NCBI GenBank assembly: GCA_905478325.1
Contig: CAJQIB010000008.1
Span: 234,751 to 298,750 of the forward strand
Reading direction: 5' to 3'
Length of the DNA stretch: 64,000 bases
Source: an uncultured Flavobacteriales bacterium
Lineage (GTDB): Bacteria; Bacteroidota; Bacteroidia; Flavobacteriales_D; Sanyastnellaceae
A model generated the notes under the pieces. The model ran no database searches and was not told where the DNA came from. It saw only the letters and a list, made by a program, of their open reading frames with translations. Below are positions 36,355-45,363 of the stretch, in pieces (position 1 is the stretch's first letter; each line of letters begins with the position of its first letter). A program made the translations under genes and the position numbers.

Positions 36355-37353
36355 TTAAGGCAATGGGACCATGAAGGTTCCTAACGCTAGGTTCACGCTC
36401 TCTTCCGTTCCTGCAACCACCGTTCCCGAGAACGTGCCGACAATGATTCCGCCTGGATTCGTATCGACATAGGTAATGTTAACGGTAACTCCACCGCCAA
36501 ACGAAGTTGCGTAAGACGTTCCTGTAGCGTCCGTATAAGCCGCGGCTGTGGGCATGGAAGTCGGGTTGCATTGAATGGTGATTCCGTTTTGCCATCCCAA
36601 AGCAGGCTCGTCCAAGAACAGACCCATTTCACCTCCTGAAAGCGGGGTTCCCAATATCCCAATGGATCCACCCGTTAAGGTTCCAACTACGAGAGGCCCT
36701 TCAGCCAACATAGCTGTTCCATTGACCTTCCAGGTCATCATGGCCATGCATTCAGGACAAAAGTCTCCACCACAATCAATGTATTGCTCATCACCGTCCA
36801 ATAGCCCGTTTCCACAGTTCACTCCAGGAGGACAAGTTGGACATTGATCTAGAGGAGTTCCATCAGAGCATGCGACGAAAAGACCATTGAGGTAGTTTCC
36901 TCCGCAATCAACAGCGACCTCGTCTCCATTCATGATTCCGTCACAGCATGTCGGACAGGCATTTTCGCAGCCATCACCGCAATCCACTGCAGCTTCGTAG
37001 CCGTTCAATAGACCGTCATCACACAGCTCACCACAGGCGACGCCTGTGGATCCTCCGCAATCAATTCCATCTTCGCCTGGATCCAATTGACCATTGAAAC
37101 TGGGGTCACAAGGATCACACTCTCCACCGCAATCAACCCACTGTTCTCCAAGTAACACGTCGTATTGACCGTTCTCGCATGGATCACATGGAGGGCAAAT
37201 GGACCCGCCACAGTCGACCAATTCTTCTCCGTTATTCAAAATGCCATCATGGCAATTTTCGGGGATTTTATTGTCGTCATTTAAACACGCGCTGAACAAA
37301 GCTGTCAAGGCGAACAAAGAGAAAAACAGTGTGATGGAACGAATTTGTGGCAT
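36355..37353 (-). CDS. Cys-rich repeat lipoprotein
   Basis: Predicted lipoprotein of about 332 residues: signal peptide ITLFFSLFALTALFSAC with the lipidated Cys at 23. Residues about 34-202 are six tandem units of the form C-x-(D/N)G-x2-N-G-(E/D)-x3-VDCGG, each ending in a Cys-x2-Cys, so many disulfides are likely. The last about 130 residues (from MMTWKVNGTAML) resemble the small beta-sandwich tail seen in other Bacteroidota lipoproteins that begin W-x-V-N-G. Function is unknown; binding or adhesion is a guess. The second in-frame Met is the better start. Confidence 0.75.
   Translation of the reverse strand: MPQIRSITLFFSLFALTALFSACLNDDNKIPENCHDGILNNGEELVDCGGSICPPCDPCENGQYDVLLGEQWVDCGGECDPCDPSFNGQLDPGEDGIDCGGSTGVACGELCDDGLLNGYEAAVDCGDGCENACPTCCDGIMNGDEVAVDCGGNYLNGLFVACSDGTPLDQCPTCPPGVNCGNGLLDGDEQYIDCGGDFCPECMAMMTWKVNGTAMLAEGPLVVGTLTGGSIGILGTPLSGGEMGLFLDEPALGWQNGITIQCNPTSMPTAAAYTDATGTSYATSFGGGVTVNITYVDTNPGGIIVGTFSGTVVAGTEESVNLALGTFMVPLP
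36748..37254 (-). repeat. Six tandem Cys-rich repeats (coding)
   Basis: Six imperfect units of about 24-38 codons, each with an NG or DG, a GE/GD and a (V/I)DCGG core followed by Cys pairs. Lengths differ through small inserts in the fifth unit. Confidence 0.75.
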
Positions 37354-37469
37354 CAGGAATCGATTTAATGAAGGCGTTTGCAAGTTCATTGTCCTAAATT
37401 AGGCAGGGCCAAGATAAGTTGAAGGCGTCAACTCCGCATCCTTTTCAACCAACTTGGCATTACAAATCA

Positions 37470-39215
37470 ATGGAAAACAGCAAGTGGATCGTAAAAACGA
37501 AGCCGGGTCAAGGTGAAATTGAACGTCTCATGGAAGACGCAGGCCTCACGCAATTGGTTGCGTCTCTTCTTTTACAACGGGGATTGAGTCAAGTAAAAGA
37601 CGTCGTTGATTTCTTAAATCCGGGCTTCACAGCGCTGCACCATCCATTGCTCATGAAAGACATGCGCAAGGCGGTCAATCGCCTGCATGAGGCCATCGAG
37701 GATGAAGAACGCATTTTGATTTATGGTGACTACGACGTCGACGGAACGACCGCTGTTGCTATGATGGCGAGCTACTTGGAAGGTGTTGGAGCACAAATCA
37801 AAACGTACATTCCGCATCGCTACGACGAAGGGTATGGCGTCAGTGCTGAAGGGGTCCAGTGGGCCACTGACAATGGCTATTCTTTGATGATTACCCTAGA
37901 CTGCGGAACAAAGGATTTTAGCTCAATCCAACAAGCCAAGGAGCAAGGCATCGATGTGATCATCTGCGACCACCACCTTCCTGAATCAACGCTTCCGGAG
38001 GCCTACGCCATCCTGAATCCCAAGCGATCCGATTGCGACTATCCCTTTAAAGAACTTTCTGGCTGTGGCGTCGCTTTCAAATTGCTTCAAGGCCTCGCTC
38101 ACACGATGGATCTTCCTGAGGGGGGTGTTCTAGAGGAATTGGATCTGGTCGCCATCAGCATCGGTGCTGACCTTGTAGAACTCACGGACGAAAACCGGAT
38201 CATGGCGTCACAAGGACTTAAGCAATTGAAAAAACGCCAGCGGCCCGGGATTTTCGCTTTGATGCGTGCCGCAGGAATCCAGCAAGCACCGCAAAGTGTT
38301 CGCGACATTAGCTTTACGCTTGGCCCGCGAATCAACGCCGCAGGCAGAATGGACCATGCCCAGCGTGTTGTCGATCTGCTGATGGAGAAAAGCGAACATC
38401 GCGCTACAGAAGTGGCCCGTGAAATCGAAGAGATGAACTTGAAGCGTCGAGAAGTGGATGAAGCCACAACCGAACAAGCCTTTGCTCAGCTCGAAAAATC
38501 AAACCCCGAGGCATTCTGCACGGTTGTTTCCGGAAAAAACTGGCATCGAGGTGTGGTCGGAATTGTAGCTAGTCGATTGATTGAAAAGCGTTTTCGTCCC
38601 AGTATCGTCCTATCCGAGGAAGACGGCATTCTGATCGGAAGCGCCCGGTCGGTTGATGGCGTAGACATCCACAGTGCCTTGGAAGAGTGCGCTAGTTTGC
38701 TCTCCCAGTTCGGAGGCCATACCATGGCCGCTGGTTTGAGTTTGCCAACAGAAAATTTAGAGGCCTTCAAGGAACTGCTAGAAGCCGCCGTCAAAAAACA
38801 ACTGGGACAGGTTCCGCCACGACGAACAGTGCATTGCGATCAGGAGGTCCAGCTCTCAGACCTGACTTTAGAAGCATTCAGGGAACTGCAACAATTGGAA
38901 CCCTTTGGGCCAGGAAACCCCACCCCCGTTTTTATTTTAAAGAATGTTCAATGTCTTCGTCCACCTCGGACCATCGGTGTGCAAGGGAAGCATTTGAAAA
39001 TCACGATTGGTCATCCTGAAAATGAACAACAGTCCATTGATGCCATCGGATGGAACATGGGCCCTATCGCCTCTGACATTAAAAAGTGGAACCGTCTCGA
39101 TCTTGCTTTTACGCTGGTTAAAAACACCTGGAAACCACGAGGATGGGAAAACCGGACGGAGTTGAATTTGCACTTGCGATCAGTCCGAGAAACGGGCACG
39201 TGGGAAGGTGAATAA
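37470..39215 (+). CDS. recJ: Single-stranded-DNA exonuclease RecJ
   Basis: 5'-3' exonuclease acting in RecF-type recombination and mismatch repair. It has about 581 residues. DHH motifs are YGDYDVDGTTAVAMM, MITLDCGT, ICDHHLPES (DHH) and LNPKRSDCDYP. The DHHA1 part has SGKNWHRGVVGIVASRL and QFGGHTMAAGLSL. A C-terminal OB fold begins near residue 455. The start used is the ATG giving MENSKWIVK. It is divergent from the Cys-repeat lipoprotein. Confidence 0.94.
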   Translation: MENSKWIVKTKPGQGEIERLMEDAGLTQLVASLLLQRGLSQVKDVVDFLNPGFTALHHPLLMKDMRKAVNRLHEAIEDEERILIYGDYDVDGTTAVAMMASYLEGVGAQIKTYIPHRYDEGYGVSAEGVQWATDNGYSLMITLDCGTKDFSSIQQAKEQGIDVIICDHHLPESTLPEAYAILNPKRSDCDYPFKELSGCGVAFKLLQGLAHTMDLPEGGVLEELDLVAISIGADLVELTDENRIMASQGLKQLKKRQRPGIFALMRAAGIQQAPQSVRDISFTLGPRINAAGRMDHAQRVVDLLMEKSEHRATEVAREIEEMNLKRREVDEATTEQAFAQLEKSNPEAFCTVVSGKNWHRGVVGIVASRLIEKRFRPSIVLSEEDGILIGSARSVDGVDIHSALEECASLLSQFGGHTMAAGLSLPTENLEAFKELLEAAVKKQLGQVPPRRTVHCDQEVQLSDLTLEAFRELQQLEPFGPGNPTPVFILKNVQCLRPPRTIGVQGKHLKITIGHPENEQQSIDAIGWNMGPIASDIKKWNRLDLAFTLVKNTWKPRGWENRTELNLHLRSVRETGTWEGE

Positions 39216-39251
39216 GATTCTATCAACGAAAATCCACCCGTCTCGGCTGCT

Positions 39252-40079
39252 CTATTCCGCCTCGGATGCGATCACATGAATATCGCGCTGCGGGAAAGGA
39301 ATGCGGATTCCTTCTTTCCGGAATGCTTCATCAATGCGAAAGCGAATGTTGCTCGAAATCACACGACGCGACCACGGCTGGTTCACCCAGAAATACACAC
39401 TGAAATTCAAAGAGGAGTCGCCAAAATCTTGAAATAAAGCGGCCGTTTCCTTGCGCCGAATGACAAGAGACTCAGCATTCGCGCACTCAATTAAAATCCG
39501 TTCGACCATCTTGGCGTCACTTCCATAGGCCACTCCCACTTTGACTTCCAGCATAGACGCCGTATCACCTTGCGTGAAATTACGCACCGTCTGGCCTGAG
39601 ATCAGACCGTTGGGCATCACAATCAGATTGCCATACCGGGTGATCACCCGGGTCGACCTCAAGTCGATGCGTTCAACGCGCACCAACATGCCATCGACTT
39701 CCAATTCATCTCCGACGCGAACACCTCCTTCGAACAACAATACAAATCCCGAGATCACATCGTTGAAGAAGTTTTGAAGGCCAATACCTACACCGACCAA
39801 CAACGCCGCTGAACTCGCCCACAACAAGGTCAAATCAACCCCAATCGTTTCAAGCGCTATCGCAGAAGAAATCGCGTAAATCAGGGTCCGAAGCAAGCGC
39901 AATATCATGAAGCGCTTGCCCTCTTCAATATTGGTTTTACGGAAGACACGTCCCAAAAGGACCCTCAAAAACCAGATCAAAAGTTGGGCGATCGCAATCA
40001 CCAAAATCACGATCAGAACATCACTGAGTGTGAAATCCACATGACCCCACTGAATGCCCGACTGAATCAATTCCTTCAT
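39252..40079 (-). CDS. Mechanosensitive channel, MscS family
   Basis: Small MscS-type channel that releases solutes on hypo-osmotic shock. It has 275 residues: three membrane helices (about 17-42, 62-82 and 85-130), the last being the pore helix LVGVGIGLQNFFNDVISGFVLL. The beta domain RVGDELEVDGMLVRVERIDLRST and the VMPNGLISGQTVRNFT motif follow, then the alpha/beta cage. It lies 31 bp after dnaG. Confidence 0.92.
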   Translation of the reverse strand: MKELIQSGIQWGHVDFTLSDVLIVILVIAIAQLLIWFLRVLLGRVFRKTNIEEGKRFMILRLLRTLIYAISSAIALETIGVDLTLLWASSAALLVGVGIGLQNFFNDVISGFVLLFEGGVRVGDELEVDGMLVRVERIDLRSTRVITRYGNLIVMPNGLISGQTVRNFTQGDTASMLEVKVGVAYGSDAKMVERILIECANAESLVIRRKETAALFQDFGDSSLNFSVYFWVNQPWSRRVISSNIRFRIDEAFRKEGIRIPFPQRDIHVIASEAE

Positions 40080-40110
40080 TGCGTCCTTTTACTTCCGACC
40101 TCCTGATAGA

Positions 40111-42216
40111 CTACGGGAGGATTATTGACCCAAAGTAACGCGCTATTTCGCGCTTTTGTGCATCCAATAGCTTTCGTTTTTCAAGCAAATCACGCATTCC
40201 ATGAATGGCCGTCTCATCACCGGCATCCACCTCAGCCGACAACGCAATCAAACCCTCTTGAACACGCAATATTTCTTGCCTGTTTTCATTCATTTTTAAC
40301 TGGTGCATGGAGTCCATCATCGCCTTGTTTAACTGATCCAACTCACGCGCTGGATAAATCTGATGCACTTCCCCCCACCGTTCACTCACGTGATTCTTTA
40401 CAATCGTAGAATCTGTCACCAGTTGATGAATGGAAGTATCCTGATGCGAGAGAAGATCCAAACTTGATGGCACTTGCCCTTTTTCCAACGCTTCTAAGAA
40501 CAGCGCATGTATCTTTTTGCAAACGGGGTCCTGCATGGGCAAGTCATTCTCTTCCAATTGATGCAGCATCAATTCAGCGAAAGACACCTCCAGTTTTTCA
40601 GGTTTTGGGACTGCGGTCGTGTCCGGTTGTTCAGCTTGCACCTCTTCTGCATCATCCGCTTCCGGCTCAACATCTACAAACAACGTTTCCTTGCCATAGG
40701 TGATCAACAGACGAATGAGGTCACGTTCTAGCAACGTGCGATGGTCTGTGGCCATCTTCTGATTGGATCCGCCTTCTTCTAATTCTATGGGGGGCGGCGC
40801 GGTGTGATCACTCCAGTTCTGAGGCACCTGAACCCCTTGCGGCGGTGCCGACTGAACCCCCGACTGGCGCGCCCTGAAGGCATCGCGCTTCGCTGCTTTT
40901 TGCTCCTGTACCAGCTTTAAGCGCTGGATTTTATTGATCTCGAGCTGCAGCTTCTCCTCGGACATCCCCAATTCCTCCGAAGCCAACTTCAAATAAACGC
41001 CTTGCTGAATGCCATCGGGAATGGCCGCAATGGATTCCATCACGCTATGAATCATCTCAGCACGTTTTACCGGGTCTTGGCCCGCTTGCTGAGATAGCAA
41101 CTCCATTTTAAATGCAACAAAGTCCTTGGCTTCTTCCGCAATGTGTCGCTTAAGTTCTTCGGAGCTGACCCTCTTGCTAAAACTATCTGGATCGTCGCCG
41201 TCAGGGAACAAAACGACCTGTACGTTCATTCCCTCCGCCAACAGCAAATCCACTCCCCTTAAAGACGCTCGAATTCCCGCTTCATCGCCATCAAAAAGAA
41301 CCGTGACGTTCTTGGTGTAGCGACGGACCAATTTGATTTGCCCATCCGTCAAAGCCGTTCCACTGGAAGAGACCACATGCTCAATGCCTGCCTGGTGCAT
41401 GGCCATCACATCCGTATATCCTTCTACCAAGAGCACCCGGTCCTCCTTTGCAATGGCCGGCTTTGCCAAGTGGATGCCAAACAAAACATCCCCTTTGTGA
41501 TACAGAATACTCTCCGGACTATTGAAATACTTCGCTGATTGCTTGTCGTTGCGCAGGGTTCTTCCGCCAAATGCAATGAACCTTCCGGTCACATCCCGAA
41601 TGGGAAACATGACCCGGCCCTTAAAAAAGTCCCAAAGCCTTCCGTCCTTGTCTTTTGAAAGTCCCAAAGCCAGCAAACGCTCTTTCGAATATCCCGCATT
41701 CTGAGCTGCGACGCTCATGGATTCCCATTGATCGGGACAATAGCCAACATTGAATTTCTTGAGAATGTCGGGGCGGAATCCGCGGCTTTCGAAATAGGTC
41801 AGTGCGATGGCCTTGCCCTCCTTTGACTCGTGCAGCTCTTTGGTAAACCATTGCTGTGCCCAGGCATTGAGGGCGATAAGACTTTCACGTTCCGTTGACG
41901 CCGCTCTCTGTTCTGGAGAAATTTCCTCCTCCTCTATTTCAATGCCGTAACGCTGTGCAAGCTGCTTGATCGCCTCTGGAAATGAATATTTTTCAAGTTC
42001 CATGAGGAAGTTCACGACACTACCTCCCTTTCCGCTTGAAAAGCATTTGAAGATGCCCTTTTCCGGTAAAACATAAAAGGACGGGGTCTTCTCGTTGGTA
42101 AATGGACTGAGTCCTCGGAACGAACTGCCCGACTTCTTCAACTCAACATAATCCCCCACGACGTCTTCAATGACGGCGGTTTGAATGACCTGGTCTACGA
42201 GGTGCGGGGGAATCAT
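40111..42216 (-). CDS. dnaG: DNA primase with degenerate zinc-binding domain
   Basis: Synthesises RNA primers at the replication fork; about 701 residues. The N-terminal domain has the family layout but has lost three of four zinc ligands: GLSPFTNEKTPSF has Ser37 and Thr40 where Cys and His belong, and FKCFSSGKGG keeps Cys58 but has Ser61. The TOPRIM core is normal: VEGYTDVMAMHQAGI, SSGTALTDGQ and VLFDGDEAGIRAS. The C-terminal about 150 residues form the DnaB-interacting domain. The start is the ATG at MIPPHLVDQV. A TACATTTG box lies just upstream. Confidence 0.95.
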   Translation of the reverse strand: MIPPHLVDQVIQTAVIEDVVGDYVELKKSGSSFRGLSPFTNEKTPSFYVLPEKGIFKCFSSGKGGSVVNFLMELEKYSFPEAIKQLAQRYGIEIEEEEISPEQRAASTERESLIALNAWAQQWFTKELHESKEGKAIALTYFESRGFRPDILKKFNVGYCPDQWESMSVAAQNAGYSKERLLALGLSKDKDGRLWDFFKGRVMFPIRDVTGRFIAFGGRTLRNDKQSAKYFNSPESILYHKGDVLFGIHLAKPAIAKEDRVLLVEGYTDVMAMHQAGIEHVVSSSGTALTDGQIKLVRRYTKNVTVLFDGDEAGIRASLRGVDLLLAEGMNVQVVLFPDGDDPDSFSKRVSSEELKRHIAEEAKDFVAFKMELLSQQAGQDPVKRAEMIHSVMESIAAIPDGIQQGVYLKLASEELGMSEEKLQLEINKIQRLKLVQEQKAAKRDAFRARQSGVQSAPPQGVQVPQNWSDHTAPPPIELEEGGSNQKMATDHRTLLERDLIRLLITYGKETLFVDVEPEADDAEEVQAEQPDTTAVPKPEKLEVSFAELMLHQLEENDLPMQDPVCKKIHALFLEALEKGQVPSSLDLLSHQDTSIHQLVTDSTIVKNHVSERWGEVHQIYPARELDQLNKAMMDSMHQLKMNENRQEILRVQEGLIALSAEVDAGDETAIHGMRDLLEKRKLLDAQKREIARYFGSIILP

Positions 42217-42237
42217 GGTTTTACGACAAGTGAACTT

Positions 42238-42264
42238 CAAATGTAAGGATAGCAACGCTAGCAA
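42238..42264 (-). promoter_or_regulatory. Candidate dnaG promoter
   Basis: The minus strand shows TTG, 16 bases, then an exact TACATTTG -7 box. The dnaG ATG is about 22 bases downstream. Confidence 0.5.
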
Positions 42265-42375
42265 GAAAATCAGAGATCCCCTCGCCTTGACATCACAGAA
42301 TTCGAGCTAGATGTTAATGGTTGTTGAAGAATTATAGGTCCGTCGCCGTGGGGGTTACCTTTACTCCACCTCTTT

Positions 42376-43698
42376 ATGCCACGCGCACGAAAACATCCCA
42401 TTCCCTGGTTCGTTTTGGCCATGATCATGGCCTTCATCACCATGAGTACAGTCCAAATCATTTGGCTGCGCTCTTCCATTCAGATGAAGAAGCAGATTTT
42501 CACAGACAATGTTTTTCATAGTTTGAGTCAGGTTGGCGATATCGCAACGCGACCAACAACCGGCATTCTGCAGCTAGAATTGGAGGCTCTTTCTCAAGAA
42601 CAAGCTCAGTCCAATTCATCTTTGGTTCAACAAGGGAATGCAACAATTGGAGGAGGATTGGACGAGGTCGACGCGCGCATGTTGCGACGCTTCGATGCCT
42701 TCCATCTTGACAGTCTCATCGGAAAGAGTTTGGAACAACACGGCATTGAGATTCCATGGGTAATGGGGGTTTTCGACCGCTATGGACAACCCGTTCGATT
42801 GGCAGAAACCGACGAGAAATACCGCCCAAATTTGGAGGTCACTGCGTTCCAAACGGCAGCTGAAACACTGAGTATTCGGCTTCATTTCCCTTCCTTGCCC
42901 CGTCATTTGTTGTACAGCCTCTTGGGTCAGTTTGCTTTGACTGGCCTGATGCTTTCCATCATCGCATGGGGGTTTTTCTCTGCTGTTATTGGCGCGGCTC
43001 GTGGCAAACGCATCGACCGCATCCGGCGCGATCTCATGAACAACCTGACCCATGAATTGAAGACCCCCATCAGTACGATTGGTCTCGCATCAGAGGCTTT
43101 GGGGGATCCAGACATGCTCAAGGATCCAGACGGCACAAAGCACTACATCGCACTCATCAAGGAGGAAAATAAACGCTTGGCCGTTCTGGTAGAAAATGTG
43201 CTTCAAGCAAGTCTGGCCGATTCAGGGAAAATGCAGCTCTTCTTGCAACCCGTCAACGCCCATGACTTGATCAAAGAAGTTCTGCGGAATTTGGCGATTC
43301 AAATCCGCAAACGCGGAGGGAAGGTTGAGCTGCACTTGGACGCTTCGAATCCCCTCATTGAGGCGGACCGCATCCATTTCACCAATGTCATTTTCAATCT
43401 TGTTGACAACGCTTTGAAATACTCTTCAGGCGATCCCATGCTAACAATTTCAACAGTTCAAGCAACAGATGGGTTGGAATTGCGTTTTCAAGACAACGGG
43501 ATTGGAATCGGGAAAGAACATTTAGGCAAGGTCTTTGATAGACTGTATCGTGTACCAACAGGAAACGTTCATGATGTCAAAGGATTCGGTCTTGGTCTCA
43601 GTTACGTTAAAACCGTTGTTGATCGCCATAACGGAACGATTCGCGTTGAAAGTGAACTTGAGCAAGGAAGCACGTTCGTTCTTCTTTTGCCTCAATAA
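42376..43698 (+). CDS. Sensor histidine kinase
   Basis: Membrane sensor kinase of 440 residues. Two membrane helices (about 11-31 and 180-205) flank a periplasmic domain of about 145 residues without a recognised fold. The HisKA H-box LMNNLTHELKTPIS has the phospho-accepting His226. The ATPase domain has the N-box NVIFNLVDNALKY, the G1 box DNGIGIGKEH and the G2 box GFGLGLSYVK. The response regulator gene follows after 114 bp, so they form a pair. The signal is unknown. Confidence 0.92.
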   Translation: MPRARKHPIPWFVLAMIMAFITMSTVQIIWLRSSIQMKKQIFTDNVFHSLSQVGDIATRPTTGILQLELEALSQEQAQSNSSLVQQGNATIGGGLDEVDARMLRRFDAFHLDSLIGKSLEQHGIEIPWVMGVFDRYGQPVRLAETDEKYRPNLEVTAFQTAAETLSIRLHFPSLPRHLLYSLLGQFALTGLMLSIIAWGFFSAVIGAARGKRIDRIRRDLMNNLTHELKTPISTIGLASEALGDPDMLKDPDGTKHYIALIKEENKRLAVLVENVLQASLADSGKMQLFLQPVNAHDLIKEVLRNLAIQIRKRGGKVELHLDASNPLIEADRIHFTNVIFNLVDNALKYSSGDPMLTISTVQATDGLELRFQDNGIGIGKEHLGKVFDRLYRVPTGNVHDVKGFGLGLSYVKTVVDRHNGTIRVESELEQGSTFVLLLPQ

Positions 43699-43812
43699 TC
43701 TTGTGGTGCTTTTCTTCAGTCGTGCAACCAAATCAGAAGCGCGAGTGTATTGTTATTGTGATGTGTCCAACCCGAAATTGAGGCGTCTTAAACCTGCTAA
43801 TCACGAACACCC

Positions 43813-44517
43813 ATGAGTATGAAACCCAACCCAAGTATTCTGCTGTGTGAAGACGATCCCAATCTCGGCCGATTGCTCCATGATTATTTGAAGGCTAAAG
43901 GCTTTGATACGACTTGGGCAAAAGACGGTGTTGAAGGATTGAAGGAGTTTCATCGGTCGGCTTTTGACTTTGTGATTCTCGACGTGATGATGCCCCGAAA
44001 GGATGGATTTGAGGTGGCCGAAGAAATTCGGAGAGAAAGTCGTCATTTACCGATCCTGTTTTTAACCGCACGCTCGACAAAAGAAGACACCCTGGAAGGA
44101 TTCAAAGTGGGAGCGGACGATTACATGACGAAGCCGTTTAGCATGGAAGAGTTGCTGCTTCGCATTCATGCGATTTTGCGTCGCTCTGCCGCTCTTCCGG
44201 AAAATGACGAGACCGTCGGAGCGCTGAGCATCGGGTCTTTCGAATTTGACTACAATACGCAGAAACTGCGATTAGAAGGGACTGAACAGCGGCTGACCAC
44301 CAAGGAAAACGAGCTGCTCTTTCTCCTTGCCAAGCACAAAAACAGCTTACTCGAGCGCACCTTTGCGTTAAAGAGTATCTGGGGTGATCCAAACTACTTC
44401 AATGGACGTTCAATGGATGTCTATATCGCAAAGTTGCGCAGGCATCTCAAACCAGATGACTCCATCCAAATCATCAATGTGCACGGCAAAGGATTCAAAA
44501 TGATCTGCCCCGAATAA
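43813..44517 (+). CDS. OmpR/PhoB-type response regulator
   Basis: DNA-binding partner of the kinase just upstream, 234 residues. The receiver domain (about 8-122) has the acidic pair in LCEDDPNL, the phospho-accepting Asp57 in FVILDVMMPRKDG, and the conserved Thr and Lys in LFLTARS and DDYMTKPFS. The winged-helix domain (about 138-232) ends in VYIAKLRRHL and INVHGKGFKMI. A second ATG two codons in is equally possible. Confidence 0.93.
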   Translation: MSMKPNPSILLCEDDPNLGRLLHDYLKAKGFDTTWAKDGVEGLKEFHRSAFDFVILDVMMPRKDGFEVAEEIRRESRHLPILFLTARSTKEDTLEGFKVGADDYMTKPFSMEELLLRIHAILRRSAALPENDETVGALSIGSFEFDYNTQKLRLEGTEQRLTTKENELLFLLAKHKNSLLERTFALKSIWGDPNYFNGRSMDVYIAKLRRHLKPDDSIQIINVHGKGFKMICPE

Positions 44518-44583
44518 CGCTCTTGAGGGATTTGGCACGGTATTGGAACATTTGGAGGGGTAACCCCTTCAACTATTTCCGCT

Positions 44584-45282
44584 ATGAATGAGCCAAAAAC
44601 ACCGCGATTGTTTCCTCTTGGGTTCATTGCCGCATTGTCCATCACGCTAGCCTCTTTTGAATGGACCGCAATGGAATGGAGTGAACCGGCTGGATGGAGC
44701 TACCAAGCGACGAGTTTGCTGGAAAGTGAAATCGCCCCCGTTTCCGTGCCATCCAAACCTGTTCCACCGCCCAGGCCTTTCATCAACCCGCGCGTGGTCT
44801 CTCAACTCACTGAGCCCAATCCTGCGGCTCCACTGCCCGATCCGAATTCCGATATCCAGCTGGGTCCATTGCACGACTTCAGTTCGTACGGTGACGGCAA
44901 TGGTGACGGCACCGAAGAGTTCGAAATCGAGACCGTTCTACTCGCAGAACACATGCCCCGATTTGCCTCATGCACCAGTATTTTGAATCGGGATCAAGAG
45001 CGATTGTGCACGGAGGCAGAGATGATCCGACTGATTCAATCGTGTGCAATTTTCCCAAGAAGACTAGTGGACGCAGGGGTTGGCGGTGTGGTTTTTCTTC
45101 AATTCAACGTGGATGAATTCGGTGACGTTTCCAGCCCCTCCATTTTAAAAAGTGCTCATCCAGATTTGGACCGATCAGCCCTTGAAGCCTTGAATTGCCT
45201 TCCTCAAATGATCGCGGGAACACAACATGGAAAACCGGTTCGAGTAACCTACACGATTCCCGTGCGATTTACCGTCCGTTGA
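44584..45282 (+). CDS. TonB C-terminal-domain protein
   Basis: Probable energy transducer or TonB-like envelope protein, 232 residues. A single N-terminal membrane helix (about 12-28) is followed by a Pro-rich periplasmic linker (SVPSKPVPPPRPFINP) and a C-terminal TonB fold (about 155-232) with GGVVFLQFNVDEFGDVSSPSI and a terminal RVTYTIPVRF strand. No ExbB/ExbD genes are adjacent. It may serve receptors such as the one at the left of the window, but this is inference. Confidence 0.75.
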   Translation: MNEPKTPRLFPLGFIAALSITLASFEWTAMEWSEPAGWSYQATSLLESEIAPVSVPSKPVPPPRPFINPRVVSQLTEPNPAAPLPDPNSDIQLGPLHDFSSYGDGNGDGTEEFEIETVLLAEHMPRFASCTSILNRDQERLCTEAEMIRLIQSCAIFPRRLVDAGVGGVVFLQFNVDEFGDVSSPSILKSAHPDLDRSALEALNCLPQMIAGTQHGKPVRVTYTIPVRFTVR

Positions 45283-45308
45283 CTGCTCAAAGGCACTTGC
45301 AAATTCCG

Positions 45309-45339
45309 TTGGGTTTGCGGCTTGTATTCCCTACCTTTG
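45309..45339 (+). promoter_or_regulatory. prs promoter
   Basis: TTG, 20 bases, then TACCTTTG, matching both elements of the Bacteroidota consensus. Transcription should begin about 18 bases before the GTG start of prs. Confidence 0.65.
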
Positions 45340-45363
45340 CGTGCCTTTTAAAGCACTGCATTC

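Noticed and set aside
44555..44575. GGGG-TAA-CCCC hairpin after the response regulator
   Set aside because: Short stem without a T-run; not enough to call a terminator.
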